This document shows, piece after piece, positions 42,161-43,032 of a stretch of DNA of 43,032 nt. The DNA lies in contig NZ_ACCB01000035.1 in assembly GCF_000173735.1 (NCBI RefSeq), positions 1 through 43,032 on the forward strand, in the 5' to 3' direction. A program made the position numbers and the translations under genes. The stretch's first letter is position 1. Every line of letters begins with the position of its first letter. Below the pieces are notes generated by a model. The model worked only from the letters and a program-made list of their open reading frames with translations, searched no databases and was not told where the DNA came from. This stretch comes from Yersinia aldovae ATCC 35236. Lineage in GTDB: Bacteria; Pseudomonadota; Gammaproteobacteria; Enterobacterales; Enterobacteriaceae.

Positions 42161-43001
42161 ATGCTTTATTGCATTCGGTCTCTTATCCACTGCAATCGTA
42201 TTTATTGTCCCTTGTAACGCTCAACAAAAACAGCCTATCACTTCCGAAGCTGTCATGCATATGCCTTTTAAGTTGGATAGTGCTTCTGTACCAATGACCA
42301 CTGTTGAAATAAACGGTCAACGTCAAACATTTATGATCGATACAGGAGCCTCCTTTGCTTTGTACTTATTCAAAGATGTTATGACACAACTCTCCGGTTT
42401 GGTGCTTAATACTGGAAAACAACGCACAACTGATCTGACTGGAAAGGTTTTCCTCAATGACAAATTCCAGATTCCTCGACTTTCGATTAATGGAATGATA
42501 TTTGAAGATATTAAGGGGATGTCTATTAGTTCTCCTCGGGGAATGCCCCTCACTCCCGACAGCAACCTCCCAAACACGATGATGATTGGTCTAGGTTTAT
42601 TCAAGGAAAAGGCTGTACTTATTGATTATAAAAATCAGCGTCTATCGGTTGCGGACAACACCCAAGCACTGGGTATCAACATGACCGATGGCTGGATTTC
42701 ATTACCGCTACAGGTTACACAAGAAGGAATTACAGTCAACGTTTCGCAGAATTCAAAGGAATACAACATGGTTTTGGACACTGGAGCATCAGTGTCAGTT
42801 TTCTGGAAAGAGCGACTTAAATCTCCTGCTATTGATATCTCTTGCCGGGCCGTGATGGCAGAAATGGATCATGAAGGCTGCGTATCATCAGAGTTTCGAC
42901 TGAACGGAATTGGCCCAAAAGATATAAAACTAAATGCGGTACTGTTAGATGGAACATTCCCGCAGATGGATACAGATGGATACAGATGGATTAATCGGTA
43001 A
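42141..43001 (+). pseudogene. Exported retropepsin-like two-lobe aspartyl protease, frameshifted at the C-terminus
   Basis: The ATG at 42141, preceded by AAAAGGAAAA, is preferred to an ATG 14 codons earlier because it starts a signal peptide (about residues 1-27, cleavage after CNA). Two active-site motifs, FMIDTGASF (D67) and MVLDTGASVSV (D213), show two retropepsin-like lobes in one chain; the first lobe also has MMIGLGLF and VLIDYKNQRL. The second lobe ends abnormally in DTDGYRWINR. Removing one 10-base repeat unit restores DTDGLIGKNL, the expected closing motif. It overlaps the exporter by 20 bases, so it belongs to the peptide operon. Its role (peptide trimming or immunity) is unknown. 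Confidence 0.75.
42963..42992 (+). repeat. Tandem 10-base repeat, nearly three copies
   Basis: CAGATGGATA occurs twice in a row followed by CAGATGGATT. Because the unit length is not a multiple of three, gain or loss of one unit changes the frame of the aspartyl protease. Confidence 0.9.
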
Positions 43002-43006
43002 GAATT

Positions 43007-43032
43007 TGTCCACTCCCCCTAAAATGAGACAG
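43007..43032. mobile_element. Possible end of an insertion sequence at the window edge
   Basis: Protease-like coding sequence (in the restored frame) stops at GKNL, and TGTCCACTCCCCCTAAAATG with GAGACAG follows. A TG start, a C-run and AAAATGAGACA resemble ends of IS3-superfamily elements, but only 26 bases are visible and no second end or target duplication can be checked. Confidence 0.25.

Overview
The window reads as chromosomal core of a gammaproteobacterium of the Yersiniaceae, most likely a Yersinia species. Protein sequences and gene order from gmhB to yaeH match the enterobacterial rrnH-metNIQ-rcsF-proS-nlpE-rof-tilS-ldcC-accA-dnaE-lpx-bamA-rpsB-map-glnD-dapD block. Several intergenic gaps carry copies of one palindromic repeat family of the kind common in Yersinia genomes, and the right end carries remnants of an XYE-type (Xenorhabdus/Yersinia/Erwinia) peptide locus. 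The species call is inference; no rRNA gene lies inside the window.

Left part (1-9.3 kb): the first ~130 bases hold the P1 promoter and the -35 box of P2 of an rRNA operon running leftwards out of the window. Next come gmhB (LPS heptose), the MetJ-type-regulated methionine importer metNIQ, rcsF and trmO, proS, then leftward nlpE and arfB-yaeQ, and the divergent yaeP-rof pair.

Middle (9.3-34 kb), almost all on the minus strand: a single-haem cytochrome c, tilS, a VOC protein, lysine decarboxylase ldcC, and then the long envelope/replication block rpsB-tsf-pyrH-frr-dxr-uppS-cdsA-rseP-bamA-skp-lpxD-fabZ-lpxA-lpxB-rnhB-dnaE-accA. This block joins translation factors, isoprenoid and phospholipid synthesis, outer-membrane protein assembly, lipid A synthesis and fatty acid synthesis. 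Within it, fabZ and lpxD are pushed apart by a 353-base palindromic insert.

Right part (34-39.4 kb), plus strand: map, glnD, dapD and yaeH. glnD is broken by an apparent one-base deletion in a G run, exactly inside the nucleotidyltransferase active-site motif.

Accessory end (39.4-43.03 kb): an AT-rich island with a decayed RiPP locus of the XYE/triceptide type. It holds a short precursor with a double-glycine leader and the core WVNAFLNWSRSF (three aromatic-X-X triads) but no normal start codon; the first 81 codons of a radical SAM maturase carrying CxxxCxxC; a deletion scar that joins this fragment to a C39-type peptidase/ABC exporter lacking its catalytic-Cys end; and an exported two-lobed aspartyl protease frameshifted near its C-terminus by a 10-bp tandem repeat, possibly next to an insertion-sequence end at the window edge. 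This is the most unusual part of the window. Each component is recognisable and each except the transporter motor is damaged.
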